Source: Halorubellus salinus (GTDB lineage: Archaea; Halobacteriota; Halobacteria; Halobacteriales; Natrialbaceae). Taken from it: DNA of 64,000 nucleotides. Shown here piece by piece: positions 1 to 8,032 of the stretch. The stretch spans positions 124,001 through 188,000 of the forward strand of contig NZ_JAJCVI010000006.1 in assembly GCF_020567525.1 (NCBI RefSeq). The letters run 5' to 3'. The notes under the pieces are model-generated. The model saw only the letters and a list, made by a program, of their open reading frames with translations. It searched no databases and had not been told where the DNA came from. Position numbers and translations under genes: made by a program. Each line of letters opens with the position of its first letter. Within the stretch, counting starts at the first letter, position 1.

Positions 1-1335
1 GTGACGGTCGCGGGCCGCGAGGAACTCGTGGTCGCACGCCAGGACAGCCCGCTCGTGCTCGGGCTCGGCGACGGCGCGAACTTCGTCGCGAGCGACGTGA
101 CGGCGTTCGTCGAGCACACGCGCGAGGTCGCGTACCTCGAGGACGGCGACGTGGCCCGGGTCACCGGCGACGCGGTCGACGTCCGGCACGACGGCGCGTG
201 GGTCGAGCGCGACCGGAAGACCGTCGACTGGGAGGCCGAAGCCGCCGAGAAAGGCGGGTACGACCACTACATGCTCAAGGAGATCTACGAGCAGCCGGGG
301 GCGCTCCGGCAGACGCTCTCCGGGCGCATCGACGAGGTCGCGGGCGACGTCGACCTCGACGTCGACCTCCCCGCGGACGTCCTCGCGGACGTCGAAGAGA
401 TCCAACTCGTCGCGTGCGGCACGAGCTATCACGCCGGGTTGTACGCGCGCCGGCTCCTCGAAGAGTTCGCGGACGTCCGCGTGACCGTGGAGGTGGCGAG
501 CGAGTACGAGTTCACGGGCGGCCGGGACCCGTGGGAGACGCTCGTCGTCGCGGTGACGCAGTCCGGGGAGACCGCGGACACGCTGTCGGCGATGCGGAAG
601 GCCGCGAAGGCTGGTGCGCGGACGCTCGCCGTGACGAACACCGTCGGCTCGACCGCCGCGCGGGAGGCCGACGACGCGCTCTACATCCGCGCCGGCCCCG
701 AGATCGGGGTCGCGGCGACGAAGACGTTCGCTGCGCAGGTCACCGCACTCAGTCTCCTGACGGTGCACGTCGGGCGGCGGCGCGGTGCGCTCTCCTCGGA
801 GCGCGCGAGCCACCTCCTCGAGAACCTCCGTGGCCTCCCGGGCGCCGTCCAACAGCTCCTCGACGCCTCCGACCGCCTGCAGGCGGTTGCGAGCGAGTAC
901 GTCGACGAGGACGCGTACTTCTTCGTCGGCCGCCAGCTCGGGAGCGCGGTCGCACTCGAGGGCGCGCTGAAGCTCAAGGAGATCGCGTACGTGCACGCCG
1001 AAGGGTTCCCGTCGGGCGAACTGAAGCACGGAACGCTCGCGCTCGTCACCGAGGACACGCCCGTCCTCACCGTCCTCACCGAGGGCGCTCGCCCGAAGGA
1101 GACGCTGAACAACGTGAAGGAGGTCGAATCACGGGGTGCGCCCGTGATCGGGTTCTCGTCGTACGACGCCGCCGCGAACTACCTCGACGTCGAGATACCC
1201 ATCCCGGACCTGGGCGTGCTCGAACCGCTCGTCGCGAACGTCGGCCTCCAGCTGTTCGCGTACCACGTCGCGAACGAACTCGGGCGCGCCATCGACAAAC
1301 CCCGGAACCTCGCCAAGAGCGTCACGGTCGAGTAA
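1..1335 (+). CDS. glmS: Glutamine--fructose-6-phosphate aminotransferase (isomerizing), C-terminal part
   Basis: GlmS makes glucosamine-6-phosphate from fructose-6-phosphate and glutamine, the entry step to UDP-GlcNAc for glycans. The visible 444 residues begin with the tail of the glutaminase domain (NFVASDVTAFVEHTREV near residues 27-43). Two SIS sugar-isomerase domains follow: the first has VACGTSYHAG (about 137) and TQSGETADT (about 186), the second has GALKLKEIAYVHAEGFPSGE. The C-terminus KSVTVE is typical. The family is about 600 residues long, so roughly 155 N-terminal residues including the catalytic Cys lie before the window. The GTG at base 1 is only the frame edge and not a start. 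An imperfect tandem repeat containing the stop codon follows. Confidence 0.95.
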   Translation: MTVAGREELVVARQDSPLVLGLGDGANFVASDVTAFVEHTREVAYLEDGDVARVTGDAVDVRHDGAWVERDRKTVDWEAEAAEKGGYDHYMLKEIYEQPGALRQTLSGRIDEVAGDVDLDVDLPADVLADVEEIQLVACGTSYHAGLYARRLLEEFADVRVTVEVASEYEFTGGRDPWETLVVAVTQSGETADTLSAMRKAAKAGARTLAVTNTVGSTAAREADDALYIRAGPEIGVAATKTFAAQVTALSLLTVHVGRRRGALSSERASHLLENLRGLPGAVQQLLDASDRLQAVASEYVDEDAYFFVGRQLGSAVALEGALKLKEIAYVHAEGFPSGELKHGTLALVTEDTPVLTVLTEGARPKETLNNVKEVESRGAPVIGFSSYDAAANYLDVEIPIPDLGVLEPLVANVGLQLFAYHVANELGRAIDKPRNLAKSVTVE

Positions 1336-1440
1336 ACTGCCCGCAAGAGCATCCGGCGGCCGCCAAGCCGCCGGTTCTCGATCTATTGATTCGAGTGAAC
1401 TGACCGTACGAGGGTCCGGCGGCCGCCGGGCCGCTGGTTC
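1330..1440. repeat. 63-bp imperfect tandem duplication over the glmS stop, with GC hairpins
   Basis: The glmS end (GAGTAAACTG, from 1330) reappears 63 bp downstream as GAGTGAACTG (from 1393). Both copies continue into a related GC-rich palindrome. Copy 1 holds CCGGCGG (1353-1359) and CCGCCGG (1368-1374), a perfect 7-bp stem with an 8-base loop. Copy 2 has the same stem with one mismatch (about 1416-1437). The hairpins could help terminate glmS transcription, but no long T tract follows. Confidence 0.6.
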
Positions 1441-1457
1441 CGCGCGGTGGTCGAGGG

Positions 1458-1871
1458 CTAGATCTCTGCTTCTGGTGGTTCGGCGTCGACGACGACGAGT
1501 TCCTCGCGGTTGCTCCAGCGGTCGTAGACGGCGACGTTCTCGGGCGTCCACGGTGGGACGGCGACGAAGACGGTCGCGTGCAGGTCGTCCTCGATGGATA
1601 TCTCGGGGTTCCCGTCGGGGTGGGAGACGAATCGGCCCTGGGTCTGCGCGGAGGGCGTGGAGAGGTCCATGCCGAACACGGCGGTGATGCTCTCACCGGT
1701 CTGGGGCAGGTAGAAGTCCGTGAAGACGGGCGTCTCGGGGCTTGCGTCGTCGACGTCGCCGTCGAGGTTGCCGGCTGCTGTCGTCGCCAGGGTGGCGGTG
1801 ACGGAGTTCGGTTCCGCGTCTTCGGCGAACTCGCAAAGCACCTCGAGGAGCCCGCGGGTCGCGTATATCAC
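1458..1871 (-). CDS. Conserved haloarchaeal protein of unknown function
   Basis: 137 residues, acidic, with no signal peptide or membrane segment. A GTG start at 1871 lies about 27 bp after a TATA-like CTTACAC (minus strand), which supports this start as leaderless. The segment RFVSHPDG...SIEDD resembles the SHP...SxxD part of a JAMM/MPN metalloprotease motif, but the first His is replaced by Val, so any link to that fold is speculative. It is divergently transcribed from uppP, with 90 bp between the starts. Confidence 0.7.
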   Translation of the reverse strand: MIYATRGLLEVLCEFAEDAEPNSVTATLATTAAGNLDGDVDDASPETPVFTDFYLPQTGESITAVFGMDLSTPSAQTQGRFVSHPDGNPEISIEDDLHATVFVAVPPWTPENVAVYDRWSNREELVVVDAEPPEAEI

Positions 1872-1961
1872 GCGTCACTGTACGAGGTGGTGACGTGTAA
1901 GGCCGTCGGGCGGTCGCCTGGAACCGTGGGGGCTATGTAGTCGCCGCGGCGACGCGGTGGT

Positions 1962-2789
1962 ATGGCCGGAGAGTTCGTTGTGGCGTTCCTCGTCGGGCTC
2001 GTGCAAGGCGTCTTCGAGTGGCTGCCGATATCGAGCGAGGGGAACGTCGCCATCGCGCTCCGGGCGCTCGGGCGGTCCCCGGAGGACGCGGTCGGGTACG
2101 CGCTGTTCTTGCACGTGCCGACGGCGATAGCGGCGACGGCGTACTATCGCGCGGAGTTCCGCGAGGTGCTCGCTGGCGCGCTGGACTGGCGGCCGGCGTC
2201 GGCGTTCGACGAGCACGCCGTCCTCACGTACCTCGTCGGTGCGATGGCGGTCTCGGGAGTCGTCGGTATCGTGGCGTACGCGACCCTGGAGGCGGTCGTG
2301 AGCGAACTCGCGGGCGGTGCGTTCGTCGCGCTCGTCGGCGTCCTCCTCGTCCTCACGGGCGTCGTCCAGCGGTACGCGAGCCCGGAGATAGACGCCGGCG
2401 AGAAGGACCCGGACGCGGTCGACGCGGTGTTCGTCGGCGCGATGCAGGGACTGGCGATCCTCCCGGGCGTGTCGCGCTCGGGGACGACCGCGAGCGCGCT
2501 CCTGTTCCGCGGGCACGACGGCGAGAACGCGTTCCGGCTCTCGTTCCTCCTGTCCGTGCCCGCGGGCCTCTCCGCGGGCGCGCTCGAAGTCGTCCAGCAG
2601 GGCGGTCTCCCCGGTGTCGCGCTCGCGCCGACGCTCCTCGCGCTCGTCGTCGCCGGCGTCGTCGGCTACCTCACCATCGACGCCCTCATGCGCGTCGTCG
2701 AACGCGTCTCGTTCTGGCTCGTCTGCGTCGCACTCGGCTCGCTCGCCATCGTCGGCGGCGGCATCCTCTACGTCGCGTTCCCAGCGTAA
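1962..2789 (+). CDS. uppP: Undecaprenyl-diphosphate phosphatase (UppP/BacA family)
   Basis: This integral membrane phosphatase recycles polyprenyl diphosphate carriers; in archaea the substrate is presumably dolichyl or a related lipid carrier. 275 residues with about eight hydrophobic segments. The two family motifs are present: EWLPISSEGN near residue 19, a variant of bacterial EFLPVSSTGH, and PGVSRSGTT near 168. The Asn in place of the bacterial His in the first motif is a variant I associate with archaeal members. The ATG at 1962 is about 30 bp after GCTATGTAG. The protein belongs with glmS in glycan precursor metabolism, but the two are separate transcripts. Confidence 0.9.
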   Translation: MAGEFVVAFLVGLVQGVFEWLPISSEGNVAIALRALGRSPEDAVGYALFLHVPTAIAATAYYRAEFREVLAGALDWRPASAFDEHAVLTYLVGAMAVSGVVGIVAYATLEAVVSELAGGAFVALVGVLLVLTGVVQRYASPEIDAGEKDPDAVDAVFVGAMQGLAILPGVSRSGTTASALLFRGHDGENAFRLSFLLSVPAGLSAGALEVVQQGGLPGVALAPTLLALVVAGVVGYLTIDALMRVVERVSFWLVCVALGSLAIVGGGILYVAFPA

Positions 2790-2816
2790 GTCGACCGCTC
2801 GAGAAGTCCAGGGTCG

Positions 2817-3485
2817 TCAGGAGAGCGCGCTCTTCAGGGTCTTCGCGTACAGCCCGAACATGCGTTTCCGCGAACCGGAGAGGGCATCCTGGAGCGCGCC
2901 GGTCGCGCCCTTCGTGATGCCGGCGCCGTGCGCGCAGTAGAGCTCGCCCGGCGAGAGGTCACCGAGCTTCTTCCGGGGCGGGACCGCCCGCAGCATCGGG
3001 TGGACGCCGAGTTCCTCGTCACCGGTCGTGTAGTAGTCGACCGTCCCGACGGCCTCGCTCACCCAGAGCTCGCCGGATTCGTCGTCCCAGAGCGCGATCT
3101 CGTTCCAGAACGGCCAGTTCACGACCGGGATGACGCTGAACCGGTCGAGGACGCCCCGGAGCGGTTTCGTCTCCGCGTCCAGGCTCGTCTTCCCGAAGAA
3201 CTCGGGGACGAACACGGGGACGTCGTGGCGACGCGCGACCGCCGCGCAGTCGCGCTCGTGGCGGTCGAGCGTGAGGACGACGCCGGCGACGTCGCCGAGC
3301 GCCGCGAGGTGGTCGTCGAGGTCCGCGATGTCGACCGGGTCGATGACGTACACGCCGTCGTCCGTCCGGAACGCGTGACTCGCTCGCTGCATCCCCTCTT
3401 CGGGGTACGCGATCCAGCCGAAGCCGTCGTCGTCCTCGCGAACGACCTCGTAGGCGTCGGCCGTCCCCGACTGTTTCATAGGCAT
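2817..3485 (-). CDS. Metallo-beta-lactamase-like protein, metal motif degenerate
   Basis: 222 residues. The layout resembles MBL-fold proteins: a strand-rich N-terminal half with GVYVIDPVD, then GVVLTLDRHERDCAAV where an active enzyme would read HxHxDH. Only one His remains, so metal hydrolysis is doubtful. The ATG at 3485 lies about 27 bp after GCTTTATGCC on the minus strand, fitting a leaderless transcript; a second Met is at 3479. It converges with uppP. The fold assignment rests on pattern and length only. Confidence 0.65.
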   Translation of the reverse strand: MPMKQSGTADAYEVVREDDDGFGWIAYPEEGMQRASHAFRTDDGVYVIDPVDIADLDDHLAALGDVAGVVLTLDRHERDCAAVARRHDVPVFVPEFFGKTSLDAETKPLRGVLDRFSVIPVVNWPFWNEIALWDDESGELWVSEAVGTVDYYTTGDEELGVHPMLRAVPPRKKLGDLSPGELYCAHGAGITKGATGALQDALSGSRKRMFGLYAKTLKSALS

Positions 3486-3582
3486 ACCCGTTCATAGGAT
3501 GGGGACCGGCATAAAGCGCCGCCTCGCGGCACGACTTCACGGCGGCGTCGCCCGAACTCGTCGTCGGTGTGCCGACGACCGG

Positions 3583-3795
3583 TCACTTAACGCGGAACGG
3601 GTTCTCGTCGTCGCCGTCGTCGTCGCCGCCGTCGCCGAACGGTTTGCGTGCGGTGAGCGTGAGCGTCGCCTCCGGGGCGTCCCCGTCCTCCCACGGCGAC
3701 TCGTACACTGACACCTCCGCTTCCGTGACGTCCCACCCGCGGTCTTCGAGGAGTGCCACCAGTTCTCGCTGCTCGTCGAGCACGTCGTCTCGCAT
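3583..3795 (-). CDS. Small conserved acidic protein, unknown function
   Basis: 70 residues from the ATG at 3795. It reads as one compact alpha/beta unit (EQRELVALLEDRGWDVTEAE, then strands SVYESPW and EATLTLTARKPF) with a disordered Asp/Gly tail. The open frame continues upstream, but that part has Arg/Pro-rich shadow composition, so the internal ATG is preferred. No function recognised. Confidence 0.6.
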   Translation of the reverse strand: MRDDVLDEQRELVALLEDRGWDVTEAEVSVYESPWEDGDAPEATLTLTARKPFGDGGDDDGDDENPFRVK

Positions 3796-3972
3796 ACCGG
3801 ACTCCAGGGCTGGCGGGGACTTGGGTTCGTCGGGTGTCACGCTCGCCGTCGATGGGTGGCGTCGGCGGGTGGCGGCAGCGGTTGGCGTCGGCGGGTAGGG
3901 TCGTCGGAGTACGTCGGGAGTCGGCTGGCGTCGTCGCGGCGGATTCTTCCGTGGCGCGCTCGGAGGGACGGT

Positions 3973-4479
3973 ATGGACTCGCTTTCGGACCCTGGCCGGC
4001 TCTACGATGACGATGCCGTCGACTGGCGCGACCGGAGTCACGCGGTCGACGCGGAGCGCTTCGACGGGATCCGCGACCAGGTGGACAGTCACGCCGTCGT
4101 CGGCATCACGGACGGTGACGGGCGCGTATGCTGTCACGACGACGGCGTGCACGGGTGGACGCTCCCCGCGACGACCGTTCCGGACGGCGGGGACTGGGCG
4201 GTGACTGCGCGCCGCGACCTCGGCGAACTGCTCGGTGTTTCGCTCGCGCTCGGATCCCCGGAACGCATCCGGCACGTCGCGTTCACGGTCGACGACGCCG
4301 AGGACGCCCGTCGCGTGGACACCTTCGACGTCGTCTTCCCCGCACGCGTCGACGCCGCGGACGCGTCGCCGACCGCGAGCATCGACACCGAGGGCGACGC
4401 CGCACTCGCGTGGTTCGACGACGTCCCACCGGGTCAGGACGGCGAGCTCGTCGACGACGTCCGACTGTTCCTCGAGTAG
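3973..4479 (+). CDS. Degenerate NUDIX-like protein
   Basis: 168 residues from the ATG at 3973; the open frame begins earlier, but the upstream residues look non-coding. The central part follows haloarchaeal NUDIX architecture (VVGITDGDGRVCCHDD, WTLPATTVPDGGDW, ARRDLGELLGVSL, then a strand HVAFTV). The NUDIX box should end REUxEExGU and here reads RRDLGELLGV, so at least one metal-binding Glu is missing. It probably binds a nucleotide or has lost catalysis. Residual similarity to the family is inferred, not tested. Confidence 0.6.
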   Translation: MDSLSDPGRLYDDDAVDWRDRSHAVDAERFDGIRDQVDSHAVVGITDGDGRVCCHDDGVHGWTLPATTVPDGGDWAVTARRDLGELLGVSLALGSPERIRHVAFTVDDAEDARRVDTFDVVFPARVDAADASPTASIDTEGDAALAWFDDVPPGQDGELVDDVRLFLE

Positions 4480-4510
4480 GCGTGCTGGCTGACCGTCGAG
4501 GACCCGGAGT

Positions 4511-4888
4511 TCAGGGCGAGAAGTCGAACCGCGGTCGGTCGATGTCGGGCGTCCGATGGTCGACCTCCGTCCCGTCGGCGTACTTCACGTAGTTGAGGTA
4601 GAACGTTCGCCCGCAGCCGTCCTCGTCGGGCCGCGGGTCGTTCGCGCCGCCCTCGCCCGCGGGCATCGCGCCCGCTGGGGGCGTGGCGTCCGTCGCGTCG
4701 CCGTCGCGGGCGCCGTCGCCGAGGCAGACGAACCGGATGCCGTCGCCGTCCTCGACGTCGTCCGTGGTGTCCGCGTACGTCCAGCCGTCGAGCGGTTCTC
4801 GCGTCACGCACTTGTCGTTCATGTACGCGTCGCGCTCGACGCCCGTGACGGCACCGCAGTACGGACAGTGGTAGGTGACCCAGACCAT
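4511..4888 (-). CDS. Zinc-binding protein of unknown function
   Basis: 125 residues from the ATG at 4888, the first start after a TATA-like CATAAAT (4913-4919, minus strand), consistent with a leaderless mRNA. Cysteines occur as CPYC (residues 8-11), Cys27, Cys55 and GCG near 92, enough for a zinc ribbon. It ends in TFYLNYVKYADGTEVDHR. Divergent from the MFS gene, sharing a short promoter region. Function unknown. Confidence 0.65.
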   Translation of the reverse strand: MVWVTYHCPYCGAVTGVERDAYMNDKCVTREPLDGWTYADTTDDVEDGDGIRFVCLGDGARDGDATDATPPAGAMPAGEGGANDPRPDEDGCGRTFYLNYVKYADGTEVDHRTPDIDRPRFDFSP

Positions 4889-4968
4889 CTCGTCGATACG
4901 TAGGCGCCGAACGGATTTATGTACCGTCCCGAACGCGACCGTCGAGACTGCCGGGGTTCGCGGGACGC

Positions 4969-6282
4969 GTGCCGTCGGAGTCGGTGGAGACCGACAACCT
5001 CGTAGGACGGCGACGCGTACTCTCGCTCGTGACCGACACGGCCGCCGGTGCGGAATCCGAGGGCGTCGAGAGCGCGCGCGGCGCTCGCGGCACGCGCCTG
5101 GACCGCGTCCGCCTCGGGCTCGTGGTGTGGGGCGTCCTCGTCTCGCAGGTGTTCCTCTACCCGGGCCTCGAGGAGACCGTCGCGGCGGTCGGCGGCGGCG
5201 ACGGTATCCTCGCACCGACGTGGTTCCTCGTCGCCGAGTTCGCCGCGTTCGTGACGTTCGCGGTCGCGTGGGGGCTTCTCAGTGACTCCGTCGGCCGGCG
5301 CGTGCCGTTCGTCGTCGTCGGCGCACTCGGCGGTGCCGCGAGCTACGTCGCGGTCGCACTCGCGCCGAGCGTCGGCCTCGACTTCGGCGTCGTCCTCGTG
5401 CTCCGCGTCGTCGGCGGCGCGTTCACCATCGGCGCGTTCTCGCTCGCCATCACGATGCTCATGGACCTCGCGGGCGGGAACGGCCGGAACATGGGTGCCG
5501 CCGGGACCGCCATCGGGCTCGGCGCGGCCCTCGGCGCGGTCGTCGGCGGCCAGCTCGCCGCCCGCGACCCGCTCCTCCCACTGTACGGCGGCGCGGCCGT
5601 CCTCGTCGCGGCAGCGGCCCTCGCGGCGACCGTCCCCGACCGCGGCGGCGGTGGCGGCCTCCCCGTCGCGACCGTCGTCGACCGCGTCCGCAATCGCCCC
5701 GCGCTCCTCGTCCCGTACGCGTTCGGGTACGTCGACCGGTTGACTGCCGGGTTCTTCGCGCTCGCCGGGGTCGCGTACGTCCGCGAGGCGTTCAACGTCG
5801 ACGCGGCCACCGCCGGCCTCACGCTCGCGTTGTTCTTCCTGCCGTTCGCCGCGCTCCAGTACCCCGTCGGGTCGCTCTCCGACCGCATCGGCCGCTACGT
5901 CCCGGTCGTCGGCGGGAGCATCCTGTACGGCGTCGCCATCGTCGCCGTCGGCCTCGCCCCCTCGTACGCGGTCGCGGCCGCACTCCTCGTCGCCGTCGGC
6001 GTCTGCGGCGCGTTCGTCGCTCCGGCGACGATGGCGCTCGTCACCGACGTCGTCCCCGCCAGCGAGCACGCGTCCGCGATGGGTGGCTTCAACGTCTTCG
6101 GTAGTCTCGGGATGCTCAGCGGGTTCCTCGTCGGCGGGCTCGTCACCGCCGAGTACGGGTTCCTCGCCGCGTTCCTCGTCGCCGGTGGCCTCGAGATAAC
6201 GATCGCGATCGTCGCGAGCACCGCCATCGCTCGCATCGCGGACCCGTCGACGCGTTCGGGCGCGAGCGCCGACGGTAGCTGA
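4969..6282 (+). CDS. Major facilitator superfamily transporter
   Basis: 437 residues with about twelve hydrophobic segments. The loop motif GLLSDSVGRRVPFVV (about residue 102) is the MFS signature between helices 2 and 3, and its counterpart in the second half is GSLSDRIGRYVPVV (about 302). The substrate cannot be told. The GTG at 4969 gives a cytoplasmic N-terminal tail of about 45 residues; a GTG at 5029 (residue 21) is an equally plausible start. A TATA-like ATTTATG near 4914 serves one or both divergent genes. Confidence 0.88.
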   Translation: MPSESVETDNLVGRRRVLSLVTDTAAGAESEGVESARGARGTRLDRVRLGLVVWGVLVSQVFLYPGLEETVAAVGGGDGILAPTWFLVAEFAAFVTFAVAWGLLSDSVGRRVPFVVVGALGGAASYVAVALAPSVGLDFGVVLVLRVVGGAFTIGAFSLAITMLMDLAGGNGRNMGAAGTAIGLGAALGAVVGGQLAARDPLLPLYGGAAVLVAAAALAATVPDRGGGGGLPVATVVDRVRNRPALLVPYAFGYVDRLTAGFFALAGVAYVREAFNVDAATAGLTLALFFLPFAALQYPVGSLSDRIGRYVPVVGGSILYGVAIVAVGLAPSYAVAAALLVAVGVCGAFVAPATMALVTDVVPASEHASAMGGFNVFGSLGMLSGFLVGGLVTAEYGFLAAFLVAGGLEITIAIVASTAIARIADPSTRSGASADGS

Positions 6283-6367
6283 ATCGACCCCCTCGCTTCT
6301 CGCGTCGAAACCGGGGCGGGTCGGCGAGGTGGAAAGGCCTATGCCGTCGGTGGGCGACGGTGCTGGC

Positions 6368-7219
6368 ATGATAGACGAGACCGTCGAAGAGATAGCGGAG
6401 ATGCAGACGCACTCGTCGTCGGTCGTCGCCGTGAAGGCTGCGCGAGCGCTCGCGGACCTGACCGAGCGCGAGTTCGCGACGGTCGAGGAGTACGAGCGGT
6501 CGCTCCAGCGGAACGCGCAGGCACTCCGGCGTGCGAACCCGAGTCACGCGAGCCTCCACAACGCGATGGCTCACGTGGTCGCGGGCGTCGAGGACGCCGA
6601 CCCCGGGGACGTCGCGGCGGCGAAGGCGGCGACGACGGCCGCCATCGACCGCGTCGTCGACACCATCGAGGCCGGGAAGCACGAGGCCGCGGAGAACGCC
6701 GCGACGTACCTCGAGGACGGCCAGACGGTGCTCACGCACGACTACTCGTCGACGGTCCTGGAGGCGGTCGAGAGCGCGACACGGGACGGCAAGTACCTGG
6801 AGGCGTACGTGACCGAAGCGCGACCGCGGTACCTCGGCCGGAAGAGCGCGCGCCAGCTCGCGGCGTACGACCGCGTCGACACGCACCTCCTCACGGACTC
6901 GGCAGCCGGCTACTACCTCGAGGAGTGCGACCTCGTCGTCGTCGGCATGGACTGCATCGTCGGCGACACCCTCTACAATCGCGTCGGGACGTTCCCCATC
7001 GCCGCGACCGCCGCACGCCTCGACGTCCCCGTCGTCGTCGTCGGCTCCGACGCGAAGATCATCGAGGACGGGTTCGTGTTCGAGAACGAGTTCCGCTCGC
7101 CGAGCGAGGTGATGCGTGAACCCGCCGAAGGGTTCAGCGTCGAGAACCCCGCGTACGACGCCACGCCCGTCGACCTCCTCGACGCCGTCATCACCGACGA
7201 GGGCGTCCGGTCGCTGTAA
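6368..7219 (+). CDS. eIF2B alpha/beta/delta-like protein (ribose-1,5-bisphosphate isomerase family)
   Basis: 283 residues from the ATG at 6368; the longer frame to 6329 lacks support. The N-terminal half is helical (IDETVEEIAEMQTHSSSVVAVKAARAL). The C-terminal half is the nucleotide-binding Rossmann-like domain of the IF-2B family, with YVTEARPRYLGRKSA, the acidic DLVVVGMDCIVGDTLYNRVGT near residue 190 and VVVVGSDAKI. Archaeal members act either as ribose-1,5-bisphosphate isomerase in the AMP pathway or have unassigned roles. The sequence alone does not say which, and no AMP phosphorylase or Rubisco gene is nearby. Confidence 0.85.
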   Translation: MIDETVEEIAEMQTHSSSVVAVKAARALADLTEREFATVEEYERSLQRNAQALRRANPSHASLHNAMAHVVAGVEDADPGDVAAAKAATTAAIDRVVDTIEAGKHEAAENAATYLEDGQTVLTHDYSSTVLEAVESATRDGKYLEAYVTEARPRYLGRKSARQLAAYDRVDTHLLTDSAAGYYLEECDLVVVGMDCIVGDTLYNRVGTFPIAATAARLDVPVVVVGSDAKIIEDGFVFENEFRSPSEVMREPAEGFSVENPAYDATPVDLLDAVITDEGVRSL

Positions 7220-7301
7220 CGGCCAGGCACCGCCCCCGACCGCTCCCAGGCCGTGGGAATCAGTGTCATGGTTCTTCTGTCGAGGGGGCGACGGTTCGCG
7301 T

Positions 7302-7685
7302 ATGTCGCCCGACCTGCTCAGCGACGCGACCGAGACCGAGCTCGTCCGAACCACGCGCACCGTCGTCGGCGACGGCGTCCGCAGCGTCACGTACTTCACG
7401 CCCGACTACGTCGAACAGCTCTACCTCCGCGACGACCTCGAACCCGACGCCGACGTCGCCGGGTTCGCCGACACCGAACGCCTCGGCTTCCGCTCGCAGA
7501 CCGACTACGACGACAGCGAACTCGGCGAGTACACGTTCACCATCCGCGTCTTCGACCACGGGTACCTCACGCGCGTCATCCACGACGACCACGGCGTCTT
7601 CGTCACCACCGACCCGTTGACCCGGGACCACTTCGAGGAGCTCGCCGCCGCGCTCCACGAGGAGCTCCGCGCGCTCGCGGACTGA
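7302..7685 (+). CDS. Conserved haloarchaeal protein (DUF7522-like)
   Basis: 127 residues from the ATG at 7302. It has an N-terminal helix, then RSVTYFTPDYVEQLYLRDDLEPD and a strand-rich C-terminal half ending in a helix. The pattern (YFTxDxxEQLYLRDDLE...F...GFVTTD) is one I recall from the haloarchaeal DUF7522 family; the number is given from memory. Cytoplasmic, function unknown. The upstream extension to 7116 overlaps the preceding gene and is rejected. Confidence 0.65.
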   Translation: MSPDLLSDATETELVRTTRTVVGDGVRSVTYFTPDYVEQLYLRDDLEPDADVAGFADTERLGFRSQTDYDDSELGEYTFTIRVFDHGYLTRVIHDDHGVFVTTDPLTRDHFEELAAALHEELRALAD

Positions 7686-7691
7686 CCGGGC

Positions 7692-7763
7692 GCGTCGACG
7701 ACCGACCGCCCACGGCCGACGCATGAGGTGCGTCGACGACCGACCGTCCACGACCGACGCATC
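7692..7763. repeat. 38-bp tandem duplication
   Basis: Two near-identical units start at 7692 and 7730, each opening GCGTCGACGACCGACCG, directly after the preceding stop (7685) and before the small zinc-ribbon gene. They differ at only a few positions. Noncoding as far as I can see. Confidence 0.7.
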
Positions 7764-7806
7764 CGTCCCCAACAATCAACTACCCGACCCGAGAAGCGCC
7801 GGGTGC

Positions 7807-7950
7807 ATGCTCGACGCCGAACCAGTCGTCTGCATCGACTGTGGGAACCTCCACATGGAAGGCGGACAGGGACCGGAAGACATCGACGCGTGCGTCGTCT
7901 GCGACGGCGACGTCGAGGACGTCGAACTCGACGACGTCATCGGCCTCTAG
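7807..7950 (+). CDS. Small zinc-ribbon protein
   Basis: 47 residues from the ATG at 7807. Two CxxC knuckles (VCIDCG at residues 8-13 and ACVVCD at about 30-35) are spaced as in a rubredoxin-like zinc ribbon. The tail is acidic (DVEDVELDDVIGL). Such mini-proteins are common in haloarchaea and have no assigned role. A start at 7723 would add 28 residues of low-complexity sequence encoded by the repeat, which is unlikely. Confidence 0.6.
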   Translation: MLDAEPVVCIDCGNLHMEGGQGPEDIDACVVCDGDVEDVELDDVIGL

Positions 7951-8032
7951 CCGCCGTCGAACCCCGTCTCCTCGTTCGACTCGACGACCCGAGCAGTGCC
8001 GACAGTGGCGGATCGGACGCGGATGCCGGGGG

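Noticed and set aside
1-3. GTG as a real start of glmS
   Set aside because: The protein lacks its catalytic glutaminase domain but continues it in frame from the first base, so the window simply begins inside the gene.
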